Shown piece by piece: positions 13,837 through 22,406 of a stretch of DNA of 37,861 bases. The position numbers and the translations under genes were made by a program. The notes below the pieces were generated by a model. The model was not told the DNA's origin. It saw only the letters and a list, made by a program, of their open reading frames with translations, and did not search any database. Origin of the DNA: a virus. How positions within the stretch are numbered: position 1 is the stretch's first letter; the number at the start of each line of letters is the position of its first letter. The stretch lies in IMG/VR virus record IMGVR_UViG_3300023083_000103, positions 1 through 37,861 of that record; one strand, written 5' to 3'.

Positions 13837-15512
13837 TTGTCGTACTAATAAATCCATTGAATCTTAAACTTTACTACCGTCAATATAATGATCTCATAAA
13901 AAAGCATGAGCGTATAAGTTACCGTATTGCCCTCAATGGGCTGAAAAGTATTTATAAGGATGCTAGTGAGCTGTATGCAGAAAACCCTCAGATACCGATT
14001 GAATTATTGGTGAAAGAATCAGATACACTAGAAATTCTAAAGAAGATATATGATTCTGTAGGTATTGCCACTGCTGTATTTGTGAATTCTACATTCCCTA
14101 AATTAAAGCATGCTGGTTTAGTACTGGAAACTAAGGCCAAAAAGCCTAAGCCTTATGTAATTGATAATTCTGACAAGATAAACTACTGGAAGCAAGAATT
14201 CCTGAGGTACACCCAATCGGCTGATTGTGCGAAGAAAGTAACTGGTGTAACCAATACCACTAAGGATCAGATCCGCACGATCATGACTGATGCGGGAGAA
14301 TCAGGAGCAAGTCATAAGCAGGTTGCAAAAAGCATATTAGGTCTAGGCGGGGAGATCAGTACAAAGAAAAGAGCCTTACTCATAGCACGTACTGAAAATG
14401 CAGTAGCATCTAATAAGGGTGCTATGTACGCAGCACAAGCATCAGGGCTGGTACTTTACAAACAATGGATTGCCAGAAGCGGAGATGATAAGACAAGGGA
14501 TGCTCATGCTGGTATGGTCGGTAGTGATCCTATTCCAATGGATTCACTTTTCACTGTTGGTGATCAAAAAATGTTGCACCCAGGTGATTCCAGCAATGGA
14601 GCTACAGCAAAAAATATCTGTAACTGTAGATGTATCGTTGCATTTATTCCTGCATCTGAGGTTATTTCACCTGCAATCACATCCCAACAGCAAGAGCCAG
14701 TAGTAAACAAACCACACCAACTTGATATATTCGAGACCGTAAAGCCTGTAAAAAGAGAATTTACACCTGCTAAAAATCTTTATGAGGCTGAAAAGTTCAT
14801 CACTGAAAACAAGATATCAAGGAATGTGGATTATGTATGGATTAAGGATATTGATGTTGCCAATGAAGTTAACAAGACGCTATTTGAATTAAAAGAATCC
14901 TACGGATTGAGAGAATTGGAAGTTGTAGGGAAGTCACCTAAGTCTGCAAATGCATTGATGAGTGCTAACTATACCGCACTAAATATTAATCACACTATTT
15001 TCAAAACAATGCAATCAGCCAATGCTGCATATCAAAAATACGAAGCAGGATATGTAGGTATATTGGAAAGAAACATTGCAATAGTCAAGAACAGGGTGCA
15101 GACCACCGCTGTCAGAAAGCAATTAAAAGAACTATATGAGCAACAAAAATATTCCAGATTCACAGTGCATTATACGGAAGAAAACTTCATCAGTGATACA
15201 ATTACGCATGAATATGGACATATTATGTCGGATCAACTTACAGGACATATAAACGGCAGATCAGCTATCAACAAATATATGTTGGGATTAGACGGTCAAC
15301 CGAATGAACTGGCAAAATATTTGAATAGAGATGTAGCTAATAACTACATTAAAGCCAAAAATAATGGCGACATTTACAATGTAAGTTATTATGCGTCAAC
15401 TACTAAAGATGAGTTTTTTGCTGAGACGTTTTTGATGTACACCAAGAAAGATCCTCAGTTGATGGATTATATGTATGAATTTTTTGACCGATATTTTGCA
15501 TTAACTAAATAG
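13830..15512 (+). CDS. Minor head protein (MuF/SPP1 gp7-like) with C-terminal HExxH metallopeptidase domain
   Basis: N-terminal and central part: head-morphogenesis protein. KQWIARSGDDKTRDAHAGMV (211-230), then PGDSSNG (251-257) and NICNCRCIVAF (262-272), the MuF signature. After a Gln/Pro-rich linker (280-310), residues 310-560 form a second domain with HEYGH (H460-E461-H464), a zincin zinc site, and DEFFAETF (E528/E532), a likely third ligand as in gluzincins. MuF proteins often carry fused C-terminal enzymes that can be carried in the virion and delivered with DNA, so this domain could be a head-carried peptidase or toxin. The start at 13830 overlaps a small hairpin and has no clear ribosome-binding site. 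Confidence 0.85.
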   Translation: MGFVVLINPLNLKLYYRQYNDLIKKHERISYRIALNGLKSIYKDASELYAENPQIPIELLVKESDTLEILKKIYDSVGIATAVFVNSTFPKLKHAGLVLETKAKKPKPYVIDNSDKINYWKQEFLRYTQSADCAKKVTGVTNTTKDQIRTIMTDAGESGASHKQVAKSILGLGGEISTKKRALLIARTENAVASNKGAMYAAQASGLVLYKQWIARSGDDKTRDAHAGMVGSDPIPMDSLFTVGDQKMLHPGDSSNGATAKNICNCRCIVAFIPASEVISPAITSQQQEPVVNKPHQLDIFETVKPVKREFTPAKNLYEAEKFITENKISRNVDYVWIKDIDVANEVNKTLFELKESYGLRELEVVGKSPKSANALMSANYTALNINHTIFKTMQSANAAYQKYEAGYVGILERNIAIVKNRVQTTAVRKQLKELYEQQKYSRFTVHYTEENFISDTITHEYGHIMSDQLTGHINGRSAINKYMLGLDGQPNELAKYLNRDVANNYIKAKNNGDIYNVSYYASTTKDEFFAETFLMYTKKDPQLMDYMYEFFDRYFALTK

Positions 15513-15529
15513 CATGATATTTATTAGAT

Positions 15530-15778
15530 ATGGAACAAGATATTAACACCCGTTATTGCAGAAAATGCCTTCATTTTGATGGAGATACTTTGACGTGCTC
15601 TGCATTTCCAATGGGTATTCCTGTAGACCTTTTGTCTGGTAAAGTCAAACACCTATCGAAATTCCCCGAGCAAGTTGGGAAAGATGTATTTGTCAATTCA
15701 GCAGAATATTGGGAAAAAGAGGGATTGCAGGTACATTGGATGGAATTCGGGGGTGACATTGAGGTCGTTGGAGATTAA
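15530..15778 (+). CDS. Small Cys-motif protein of the head module
   Basis: 82 aa. YCRKC (C-x2-C) then, after 12-13 residues, TCSAFPMGIP, a pattern found in small proteins next to minor head genes of many phages (C-x2-C...CxAFPxGIPxxIxxGxxxH). It may bind a metal through the Cys residues and His54. The C-terminal half is acidic and contains VFVNSAEYW. It lies 17 nt after the MuF gene and overlaps the convergent membrane gene by 4 nt. Function unknown. Confidence 0.65.
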   Translation: MEQDINTRYCRKCLHFDGDTLTCSAFPMGIPVDLLSGKVKHLSKFPEQVGKDVFVNSAEYWEKEGLQVHWMEFGGDIEVVGD

Positions 15779-16395
15779 AATTTAGCAACCTTCTCTTCTA
15801 TATACCTTATTACCGTATTTTCCAGCCCATCCATTTCAAAACATTCAATATTTTGAAAGCCCGCACATTTTCTACAGTAGAAAGTACTTGTAATTCCATA
15901 ACTACTGTTAGAAAGCGGTGTGAAATTACATTCTGGTTTTGAACAGCATGGCGCTAGGTATTTTGGTTCGTATATTTTGATTCTGTCATTGTATACCCAT
16001 TTCCATTCCCACGTAAAATTGAAAAATTTGTCTGCGGTGTAAGCAAATGTTTTTGTTAACTTATAAGTTTTGGTATTCTCTTCATCTATTACCGTATCCA
16101 AAACTGCTACTGTAAATTCGCCATTTCCATCTACAAGTACCCTTGAATCCTTTCTGTATTTCAGATAGATACCTACACATAATGTCATTAATATTGTAAC
16201 GCATATGATCCAAACTTGAATTTTGAATGTCAGGATTATCACCGCCCATTTGATTATCCAATGATATATAGATATGAAGGACGTTGTAAAAGGAACCTTA
16301 GTATACCAATCGGTGAAGATAGGAGACAAAATGGCACCTCCCAATAGAAGCATCCAAGGATAATTAAGAAAATCACCAATTTTTTTTAATGTCAT
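15775..16395 (-). CDS. Two-helix membrane protein with a Cys-rich zinc-ribbon-like domain
   Basis: Two transmembrane helices (about 12-30 and 45-77) followed by a cytoplasmic beta domain. A Cys cluster at the C-terminus, PCCSKPEC ... FYCRKC, looks like a zinc ribbon. No family recognised. It is the second gene of a leftward pair placed among rightward head genes, 20 nt after the 16416-17033 gene. The opposite strand, distinct content and own promoter suggest a moron expressed from the prophage. Membrane anchoring in both genes fits a lysogen-protecting or exclusion role; this is inference. Confidence 0.6.
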   Translation of the reverse strand: MTLKKIGDFLNYPWMLLLGGAILSPIFTDWYTKVPFTTSFISIYHWIIKWAVIILTFKIQVWIICVTILMTLCVGIYLKYRKDSRVLVDGNGEFTVAVLDTVIDEENTKTYKLTKTFAYTADKFFNFTWEWKWVYNDRIKIYEPKYLAPCCSKPECNFTPLSNSSYGITSTFYCRKCAGFQNIECFEMDGLENTVIRYIEEKVAKF

Positions 16396-16415
16396 TTGGA
16401 ATCTAAAATAAAATA

Positions 16416-17033
16416 CTACGGAATTATTTTTACACTAACAGGGGGAGTATTTTGATAATGCTTAATCATTAAAGTCTGTAATTCCATCTGTTTTGCTATA
16501 TATTCTTCGTTAATTTTAATAGCATCTTCGGTAGAATCGGCTTGCATTAACAAAGGTGATTGCCCTTTCAATACACTTACCAGCAATTTTCTAATTTCAC
16601 TTAATTCATTTTCAGTTTCAAAATGTCCTTTAGGAGCATAAATGTTTCTCTTTATTTGGGCTATATTAAATTCATATCCCAAAGAAGATCCCATTTCAAA
16701 TAGAAGACTAGCCAAATGATCAGCAATTTTATCATTCCAAATAGCTAATTCTTGCTCAGTGGAACTTTTCACATTTAGGTGATTAAAATATAAGTTCCAA
16801 GAGGAGATAACTTTTGTATATTTTTTTGAATTTGAAAACTCCAAATCAATTCTGTTTAATGCTGCAACGTGTTCAATTGATAAAATCGAACCCCGTGATG
16901 CCATAAGGATCTTGAAAATATCTATTTTTCGTTTTTTACTTTCGCCACTTTTCCTCAATATTTTATCTACCTGTAATGCGATAACAGGGCTTAGGAGAAC
17001 TGCTATAATTTGAAGAATTTCATTTGTTGTCAT
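16416..17033 (-). CDS. Membrane-anchored protein resembling DUF6680
   Basis: Starting from ATG 17033 (residues MTTNEILQIIAVLL), it has one N-terminal membrane helix. A helical domain with KIDIFKILMASRGSILSIEH, then VAALNRIDLEF and VISSWNLYFNHL follows. That pattern (FxxLMAxR...LSxxHVxALNxIDxEF...W) is how I remember the uncharacterised DUF6680 family. A start 15 codons earlier (17078) is open, but the promoter box at 17053-17060 lies inside it. First gene of the leftward cassette. Its function is not known; membrane helix plus helical domain suggests a sensor or exclusion protein. Confidence 0.6.
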   Translation of the reverse strand: MTTNEILQIIAVLLSPVIALQVDKILRKSGESKKRKIDIFKILMASRGSILSIEHVAALNRIDLEFSNSKKYTKVISSWNLYFNHLNVKSSTEQELAIWNDKIADHLASLLFEMGSSLGYEFNIAQIKRNIYAPKGHFETENELSEIRKLLVSVLKGQSPLLMQADSTEDAIKINEEYIAKQMELQTLMIKHYQNTPPVSVKIIP

Positions 17034-17052
17034 AGAGAGATTTAATTTCTTA

Positions 17053-17060
17053 CAAATATA
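17053..17060 (-). promoter_or_regulatory. Probable -7 box of the leftward cassette
   Basis: TATATTTG on the minus strand (TAnnTTTG), 19 nt before ATG 17033. TTG lies 15 nt upstream. It sits next to the late element of the opposite strand (17064-17122), so the two promoters face away and overlap. Confidence 0.45.
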
Positions 17061-17063
17061 ATA

Positions 17064-17122
17064 TAAAAGCAAATACAATTCTATTTTCTACGTGATCATA
17101 TCTTGATCACGAGGCTATTTAT
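17064..17122 (+). promoter_or_regulatory. Late promoter-like element, copy 2 (before prohead protease)
   Basis: The 25-nt box at 17064-17088 (TAAAAGCAAATAC...TATTTTC) is identical to 26771-26795. A 27-nt spacer with the inverted repeat CGTGATCA/TGATCACG and TATCTTGATC follows, then CTATTTATC. Confidence 0.65.
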
Positions 17123-17140
17123 CTGAAACAAGCAGATAAA
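17118..17140 (+). promoter_or_regulatory. Hairpin in front of the protease start codon
   Basis: TTTATCTG (17118-17125) pairs with CAGATAAA (17133-17140) over a 7-nt loop; the last base is the A of the start codon. It matches the terS hairpin (10654-10674) in sequence and position. Confidence 0.45.
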
Positions 17141-17898
17141 TGTCTAAAAAAATACAGCACAAATCTTTTGAAGTTGCAGATCTAAAAGTTGATACTGATA
17201 GCAGAACCATATCTGGGTATGCCTCTGTATTTAACGTTGTCGATTCAGATGGTGATCTAATTTCTCCAAATGCATTTGCCAAAACACTTGGTGAAAACGG
17301 AGTAGATTCTGTTAAACCTAGAATCGTTCACTTATATCAACATAATCCTAGTCAACTACTTGGTAGACCTCACATCCTTAGGGAAGACAGTAAGGGTTTG
17401 TATTTTGAGACCACAATTGCGAAAACAGCACTTGGTGATGAAGTACTAGAGTTGTACCGTAATGGCACAATCAAAGAACACAGTATTGGTTTTCAGACTA
17501 TCAAATCTGTAGACCAAGGAAAATATCATGAGATCCAAGAAGTAAAATTATATGAATTTTCATCTGTAACGTGGGGTGCAAACTCTGATGCACAGTTTAC
17601 AGGATTCAAAGCGGAATTCGGATCAGATTCAATCATAGAGAACTGCGATAAAATGTTAAAAATGTTGAAAGCTGAAGTCAATCAGGACTCAGTTGATCAA
17701 CTATCCATATTTCTAAATCAGGTTAAGACCACACACCTAGAACTATCCGAAAAATCAGTTGAACCTATTGACCCGTTGGAAGACAGTCAATCAGATGAAA
17801 TCAACCCGATGGAACCAGAGCCAGTTGTAGTGCATAAAAACATCGATTCAGAACTTATATCAGCCTTTATATCGGGCTATAATAACAACAAAAAATAA
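17140..17898 (+). CDS. Prohead serine protease, HK97 family
   Basis: Cleaves the capsid delta domain and itself during prohead maturation. N-terminus reads IQHKSFEVADLKVDTDSRTI with SGYASVFNVVDSDGDLI. Catalytic candidates are H68 in LYQHNPSQLLGRP, S115 in IKEHSIGF, and E139 in LYEFSSVTWGAN, as expected for the U35/S78-type triad. After residue 160 there is an acidic Pro-rich extension. 252 aa is usual. Followed 15 nt later by the major capsid gene. Transcribed from a late promoter-like element. Confidence 0.93.
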   Translation: MSKKIQHKSFEVADLKVDTDSRTISGYASVFNVVDSDGDLISPNAFAKTLGENGVDSVKPRIVHLYQHNPSQLLGRPHILREDSKGLYFETTIAKTALGDEVLELYRNGTIKEHSIGFQTIKSVDQGKYHEIQEVKLYEFSSVTWGANSDAQFTGFKAEFGSDSIIENCDKMLKMLKAEVNQDSVDQLSIFLNQVKTTHLELSEKSVEPIDPLEDSQSDEINPMEPEPVVVHKNIDSELISAFISGYNNNKK

Positions 17899-17913
17899 GA
17901 ATACCATCCAATA

Positions 17914-18966
17914 ATGGAATTAAACGAAAAAATGGAAGCATTAGGTGCAACCATTAAAACTGACTTAGAGTCGAATAAAAATGAGTTAAAAAACGAAATC
18001 AAAGGTTTACAAGATCAATTTGATTTATTGTCTGCTAAAAATGTAGAAATTACAGCTAAAGGAATGACATTCGCAGACGAATTGAAATCTAAGTTGTCAG
18101 CCACAAGCACTGACTTACTTGAAAAAGGTTTCAAATTTACTTTGAAAGCTACAATGACTCCTTCTATTGCTCCTGAGCAAGTTGCAGGGATTTACAACTA
18201 CGCAAATAGAAAAGTAAATGTAAGGAACTTACTTTCAATAGGTTCTACATCGCAAAATGCAATCTCATACGTACAAGAGCAAACTTGGACTTCATTCACT
18301 GGTACTACTGCTGAAGGTACAAAAAGACCACAATCTGAATTCTCTTTAGTTGGTAAAATCGCTAACGTAATGACTGTAGGTACTTTCTTGAAAGTGACCA
18401 AAGAAGCACTAGCAGATGTTGATGGTATCGCAAGTTACATTTCTAACAGAGGTCCAGCTAAATTAAAAGAAGTAGAAGATAGTAAGATTTTAGCTATCAT
18501 CAAAGAAGCAGCACAACCAATTTCTGGTGCTACGTTAACATTCGGGACTGGCTTCACAGCTAATGAATATGATGTATTAAGGGTTGCAATTCAAATGGTT
18601 GCAAAAGAAAACTTCACTGCGTCAGCAATTTTATTGTCAGTTGAAGATCGTGCACGTCTAGAATTAACCAAAGATAGTACAGGTGCATACTTATTCCCTG
18701 CAGGGAATATGAGCGTTGCTGGCGTACCAGTTATCGAATCAACTTGCATCGCTGCTGGTGATTTCTTGGTGGGCGATTTTAAGGGAGCTGCTGAACTGAA
18801 GGAACGTCAAGGTATTTCAATTGATTTCTACAATCAAAATGCAACTGACATCGAAGACGGTTTGGTAACTGTTGGAATTGAAGAAAGATTTGCATTACCT
18901 GTTTACAATCCGAAAGCTTTTATTTCTGGTACGTTTACAGTAGGTAAAGCAAAATTGAAATCGTAA
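17914..18966 (+). CDS. Major capsid protein, HK97 fold
   Basis: Residues 1-60 are a charged coiled coil, the scaffold-like delta domain that the upstream protease should remove. Residues 80-350 follow the HK97 capsid plan: EQVAGIYNYANRKVNVRNLL, a Thr-rich EQTWTSFTGTTAEGTKRPQ loop region and the VGTFLKVTKEALADVDGIASY spine helix. P-domain and A-domain follow (AAGDFLVGDFKGA, FALPVYNPKAFI). 350 aa is a normal length. A strong terminator 25 nt downstream probably sets a high capsid:connector ratio. Confidence 0.94.
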   Translation: MELNEKMEALGATIKTDLESNKNELKNEIKGLQDQFDLLSAKNVEITAKGMTFADELKSKLSATSTDLLEKGFKFTLKATMTPSIAPEQVAGIYNYANRKVNVRNLLSIGSTSQNAISYVQEQTWTSFTGTTAEGTKRPQSEFSLVGKIANVMTVGTFLKVTKEALADVDGIASYISNRGPAKLKEVEDSKILAIIKEAAQPISGATLTFGTGFTANEYDVLRVAIQMVAKENFTASAILLSVEDRARLELTKDSTGAYLFPAGNMSVAGVPVIESTCIAAGDFLVGDFKGAAELKERQGISIDFYNQNATDIEDGLVTVGIEERFALPVYNPKAFISGTFTVGKAKLKS

Positions 18967-18992
18967 TCATAACCGATTAAATAATACAATAG

Positions 18993-19023
18993 AAGGTGGT
19001 GGGGAAATCCATCACCTTTTTTT
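18993..19023 (+). terminator. Terminator after the major capsid gene
   Basis: AAGGTGGTGG (18993-19002) pairs with CCATCACCTT (19009-19018) with one G-U over a 6-nt loop, followed by a T run (19017-19023). Confidence 0.88.
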
Positions 19024-19039
19024 ATACAATAAATATATC

Positions 19040-19318
19040 ATGATAACACTCAGTTTAACCAAGCAATACTTAAATATCCATCCTTCCAATACAGTTGAAG
19101 ATGTAATAATCCAACTACTAATGGATGCTGCTCTTATTCAAGCAACACAGATTGCTGGTGATACTGATAATGCTCTAGTGGATCTCAGTTTGCTTAAAGA
19201 TATAAGTACAAATTATATGCACCGTGAGAACTACTTGGATGTAGATAATGGTGGTTTAATTCTATCTATTGGAACGATTCAGATCTTAAACAAATTCAGA
19301 AAGGTTATCATATTCTAA
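19040..19318 (+). CDS. Head-tail connector, HK97 gp6-like
   Basis: Small helical protein of 92 aa that binds under the portal. The N-terminus reads LTKQYLNIHPSNTVEDVIIQ, then LLMDAALIQATQIAG, as in the gp6/gp15-type adaptor family. The stop overlaps the next ATG (TAATG). It follows the capsid terminator, so it needs readthrough. Confidence 0.8.
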   Translation: MITLSLTKQYLNIHPSNTVEDVIIQLLMDAALIQATQIAGDTDNALVDLSLLKDISTNYMHRENYLDVDNGGLILSIGTIQILNKFRKVIIF

Positions 19319-19743
19319 TGAAAACAGCCTCACGATATAATAAGACAATCGAGTTCTGGATAGAATCATTAGTTCCTGATGGTATTGCTGGTACATATGT
19401 ATCTTATGCATTGTTGGCAACAGATTATGCATCGATAATTCCAAAGCAGGAAAAACGAGGATTGCAAGAAGGTCAACTGATACTAGCTGGATATTTTGAT
19501 ATTTCATTCAGATTTAGACGAGATATAAGCCTTGGAAAAAAAGTGATACTAAAGCATGAAAATGATTTCTACGTAATCCAATCGGTAATAAATGACAGGA
19601 ACAAAGAATATCAGTTGATCTGCATTGCCACTGATCATAATCAAGAAATATTCGAGTTGAGCAATCCATACCTGCCAGTACCCATAATAGATACACGTGG
19701 GGATTTCCCATATACCTTACCAGTTTCGTTGATACTGGAATAA
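19318..19743 (+). CDS. Head closure protein (SPP1 gp16-like adaptor)
   Basis: 141 aa. TASRYNKTIEFWIESLVPDG, GTYVSYALLATDYASIIPKQ and a beta-barrel body with ISFRFRRDISLGKKVILKHEN match the head-tail joining (head closure) family. It acts after the connector to seal the capsid. Translation is coupled to the upstream connector through a 1-nt overlap. It is followed not by gp10 but by two adhesion-type genes. Confidence 0.8.
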   Translation: MKTASRYNKTIEFWIESLVPDGIAGTYVSYALLATDYASIIPKQEKRGLQEGQLILAGYFDISFRFRRDISLGKKVILKHENDFYVIQSVINDRNKEYQLICIATDHNQEIFELSNPYLPVPIIDTRGDFPYTLPVSLILE

Positions 19744-19783
19744 CATACCAGCAGGGGGATACCTGCAATTGAATAAATAATAA

Positions 19784-21271
19784 ATGTCACAAGTACAATT
19801 TACCGACAAAATACAAAATGTCGAATATTTAGCCGACAAAATAAATGCCCAAGACCTAAATGAATTGAAGGCTGCAACTAATTCCAAGGCTGATCTTTCA
19901 ATCCTTAAACCTGTAGCACTCACTGGATCATTCAATGATTTAATAGACAAACCAGCTATAGGTGGTGGTAATGCTTCAATCAATGATGGAGTTGTTTCAC
20001 CAGATAGCACTTACAGTTCAACAAAAGTTGAAAACTCCTTAGCACTTAAAGCAAGTAGGATCAGCGGTAAAATTCCATTGTCAGAACTGCCAGATGTGAA
20101 TTTGATCCAATATTTTGATTCTGCACAATTTAGTGTAGTAGATGGAAAGATAACTTTTGTGGGATCAGGAACAGGTACTCCATCGCTACCAGCAGCTGCT
20201 GCTCCAACAAACGGTGTAGTGAATGACAGTGCAAACACTTTCGGTTTCACATTAAATCCATCATATCCAAATCTTTCAGATTATGAATATCAAATCAATT
20301 CGGGAACGATTACTACGGTATCTGCAAATCCCATAAGTATAGGGGATATAGCATCAAATGTGGGTGGTGTGCGTTGTAGGGTAAAAGCAGTGTCAGGAGT
20401 TAGTTCAGCTTCTGCTTGGCTGACAAATGCAACAGCATATACAGCAACTCCAGGACTTACAACACCAGCAGCACCAACAGCGGGAATTGTTAATGATACT
20501 GCTAATACTTTTTCGTTTACCCTCAATCCATCATATCCAAATCTAAGTCAGTATGAATATCAAATTGGTTCAGGTACAATCAATACCGTAACAAGTAACG
20601 GAATCGCAGTTGGTGATATCAGTGCAGCAGTTGGAACTGTGAAAGTTCGTGTAAAAGCTGTTTCAGGTGTCAGCAACGTTTCAGCTTGGTTGACAAATCT
20701 GACAGCCTTTATAGGTACAGTACAAGATAATTTAACCCCACTTACAAGCTGGTATTTAGATCCTAGTTTATCACTGACTGGTACAGATGGAAATAATTTA
20801 GTCTTCAATGCAGCAATACAAGGTGGTTACGGCCAAACTTGGGCACGTATGGATGCAGAACCAAATGCAATATTTACAGTTCAAATGGATTCACCATTAA
20901 CTGCTAATGGTGGTGCACTTAGTGTCGATCCGACCGAAAACGATGGCAATAATGATGTGCTTTTAGGTGCAGCTTGGTCTAGAGGTAGTAGCAACACTAA
21001 CGGTAGATGGAGTCTACGAATAAACGGTGTTTCATTCAATGGTACCAATAAATCATTTGCTGCTGGAATTATTCCTAAAGGTAGATTTAGATCTGATGGT
21101 GCAAGACTTTATTTTGAAGAATCGTTTGATAATGGAGCAACTTGGATTGATGTTAATCCAACAGCTATTGCAGCAGTACCTAGCACACCGTTACACGTTA
21201 AAACATTTTATGGTGATTCGGGAGCGATAAATAACATCCGTTACACAGGATTAGTAGCAAGAATAGATTAA
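19784..21271 (+). CDS. Virion adhesin with two Ig/FnIII-like repeats
   Basis: 495 aa. The N-terminal 130 residues are helical with fibre-type phrases (SINDGVVSPDSTYSSTKVEN, where many phage tail proteins have similar phrases). Two beta-sandwich repeats of about 85 aa lie at 145-232 and 233-315; they share APTxGxVNDxANTFxFTLNP and VKAVSGVSxxSAWLTN. The last 170 residues, starting TSWYLDPSLSLTG, are a lectin-like beta domain. Most likely a tail fibre or capsid decoration that binds the cell surface. It forms a pair with the deacetylase-like gene (2-nt gap) and interrupts the connector series. Confidence 0.7.
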   Translation: MSQVQFTDKIQNVEYLADKINAQDLNELKAATNSKADLSILKPVALTGSFNDLIDKPAIGGGNASINDGVVSPDSTYSSTKVENSLALKASRISGKIPLSELPDVNLIQYFDSAQFSVVDGKITFVGSGTGTPSLPAAAAPTNGVVNDSANTFGFTLNPSYPNLSDYEYQINSGTITTVSANPISIGDIASNVGGVRCRVKAVSGVSSASAWLTNATAYTATPGLTTPAAPTAGIVNDTANTFSFTLNPSYPNLSQYEYQIGSGTINTVTSNGIAVGDISAAVGTVKVRVKAVSGVSNVSAWLTNLTAFIGTVQDNLTPLTSWYLDPSLSLTGTDGNNLVFNAAIQGGYGQTWARMDAEPNAIFTVQMDSPLTANGGALSVDPTENDGNNDVLLGAAWSRGSSNTNGRWSLRINGVSFNGTNKSFAAGIIPKGRFRSDGARLYFEESFDNGATWIDVNPTAIAAVPSTPLHVKTFYGDSGAINNIRYTGLVARID

Positions 21272-21273
21272 TT

Positions 21274-22395
21274 ATGGCACAACTAAAACTTAATATAACA
21301 TTTGCAACGGCACCTTCCGGTGCTGTTGCTTCTGTTGCTACACAAAAATTCAATAAAATAGGCTTCATTACACCTCAATTTGATGACGGCTCCCCTGGTG
21401 CAAAGCGTGCTAAAGAATTAATTTTCAACACGATGTCGTATACCGATGGTTGCGGTAATAACATACCATACAGAGGTGATATGGCACTTAACGGTGCATT
21501 CAGCGAGGGTTTGTCTGGATATGACCCATCATATATCACACCAGCTGGGATGTTGGAACTGATAAATGCGGGTTGGAATATGAGCAACCACACAAATACT
21601 CACGGTGGCGAAGCACTACAATACAATGATATCAACGATCTTGATATTCGTATGATTGCAGCTACGGGTTATAAATTCAATGACTTGGTAGTGCCTGGAG
21701 CAGATAATGGATTTGCAACAGGATCAAGGGACTACGGTTATAGGATGATTACGTCACAAAACGGGGCGACATTTGACGGTATTCCAGCTACTCATAAACT
21801 ATTTCCAACGGGGTTGACCACGAATGAATTTTTTTGTTTTGTCCGTGATTTTGATGACACTTGGTGGGAAGGTGAACAACCTCTATGGTATTATCAGGAG
21901 CAACAAGCACTATTTCTAACGGGAGAACGAAACTTCCACATCTTCGGTACGCACGCATATCTTGAACAGCCCGAAGAACAAGCAGGATACAGATCTGTAT
22001 TTACCAATGCTAGATCAGTATTAGGTGATAGGATAATGGTTTGTCCAACAAGGGAAATTGTTGAATATAGGCAACTGAGGAAGATGCCGTTGAGTCAACA
22101 ACTAGTTGGAAACGTACTTACTGTAACTATCAATACTGATAATCTTCCTGATAGAACACGTTGGAGAGATATCTCATTGAACGTTTCTGGTGGTACAATC
22201 ACTGGTGTTAGTGCCGATGGATTTACCTCTACATCTTTTAATAGTAGTACTGGATTAGTCAATGGTTTCTTACAAAAAACCAGCTGGAATGATGTAATTA
22301 TCATACCTCCAACTGATCCTACCGATCCAACAGACCCTACTGATCCATCAACGGATAGTGTCTTAGTAAAATTAGGAAGATGGATAGTACAATAA
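21274..22395 (+). CDS. Virion polysaccharide deacetylase-like protein (CE4/NodB)
   Basis: Residues about 25-280 follow the NodB homology plan: FITPQFDDGSPGAKRAKELI with D37-D38 (motif 1, base and metal ligand), then NMSNHTNTHGG with H106-x3-H110 (motif 2, H[ST]xxH). A later FHIFGTHAYLEQP is a candidate for motif 5. The usual GxxTFDDGP is changed to PQFDDGS. The C-terminal 100 residues form a beta domain and a TDP repeat linker (PTDPTDPTDP). I infer that it removes acetyl groups from host capsule or O-antigen during adsorption. Not a secreted enzyme: it has no signal peptide and lies among virion genes. Confidence 0.72.
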   Translation: MAQLKLNITFATAPSGAVASVATQKFNKIGFITPQFDDGSPGAKRAKELIFNTMSYTDGCGNNIPYRGDMALNGAFSEGLSGYDPSYITPAGMLELINAGWNMSNHTNTHGGEALQYNDINDLDIRMIAATGYKFNDLVVPGADNGFATGSRDYGYRMITSQNGATFDGIPATHKLFPTGLTTNEFFCFVRDFDDTWWEGEQPLWYYQEQQALFLTGERNFHIFGTHAYLEQPEEQAGYRSVFTNARSVLGDRIMVCPTREIVEYRQLRKMPLSQQLVGNVLTVTINTDNLPDRTRWRDISLNVSGGTITGVSADGFTSTSFNSSTGLVNGFLQKTSWNDVIIIPPTDPTDPTDPTDPSTDSVLVKLGRWIVQ

Positions 22396-22406
22396 ACTGT
22401 TTTAAA

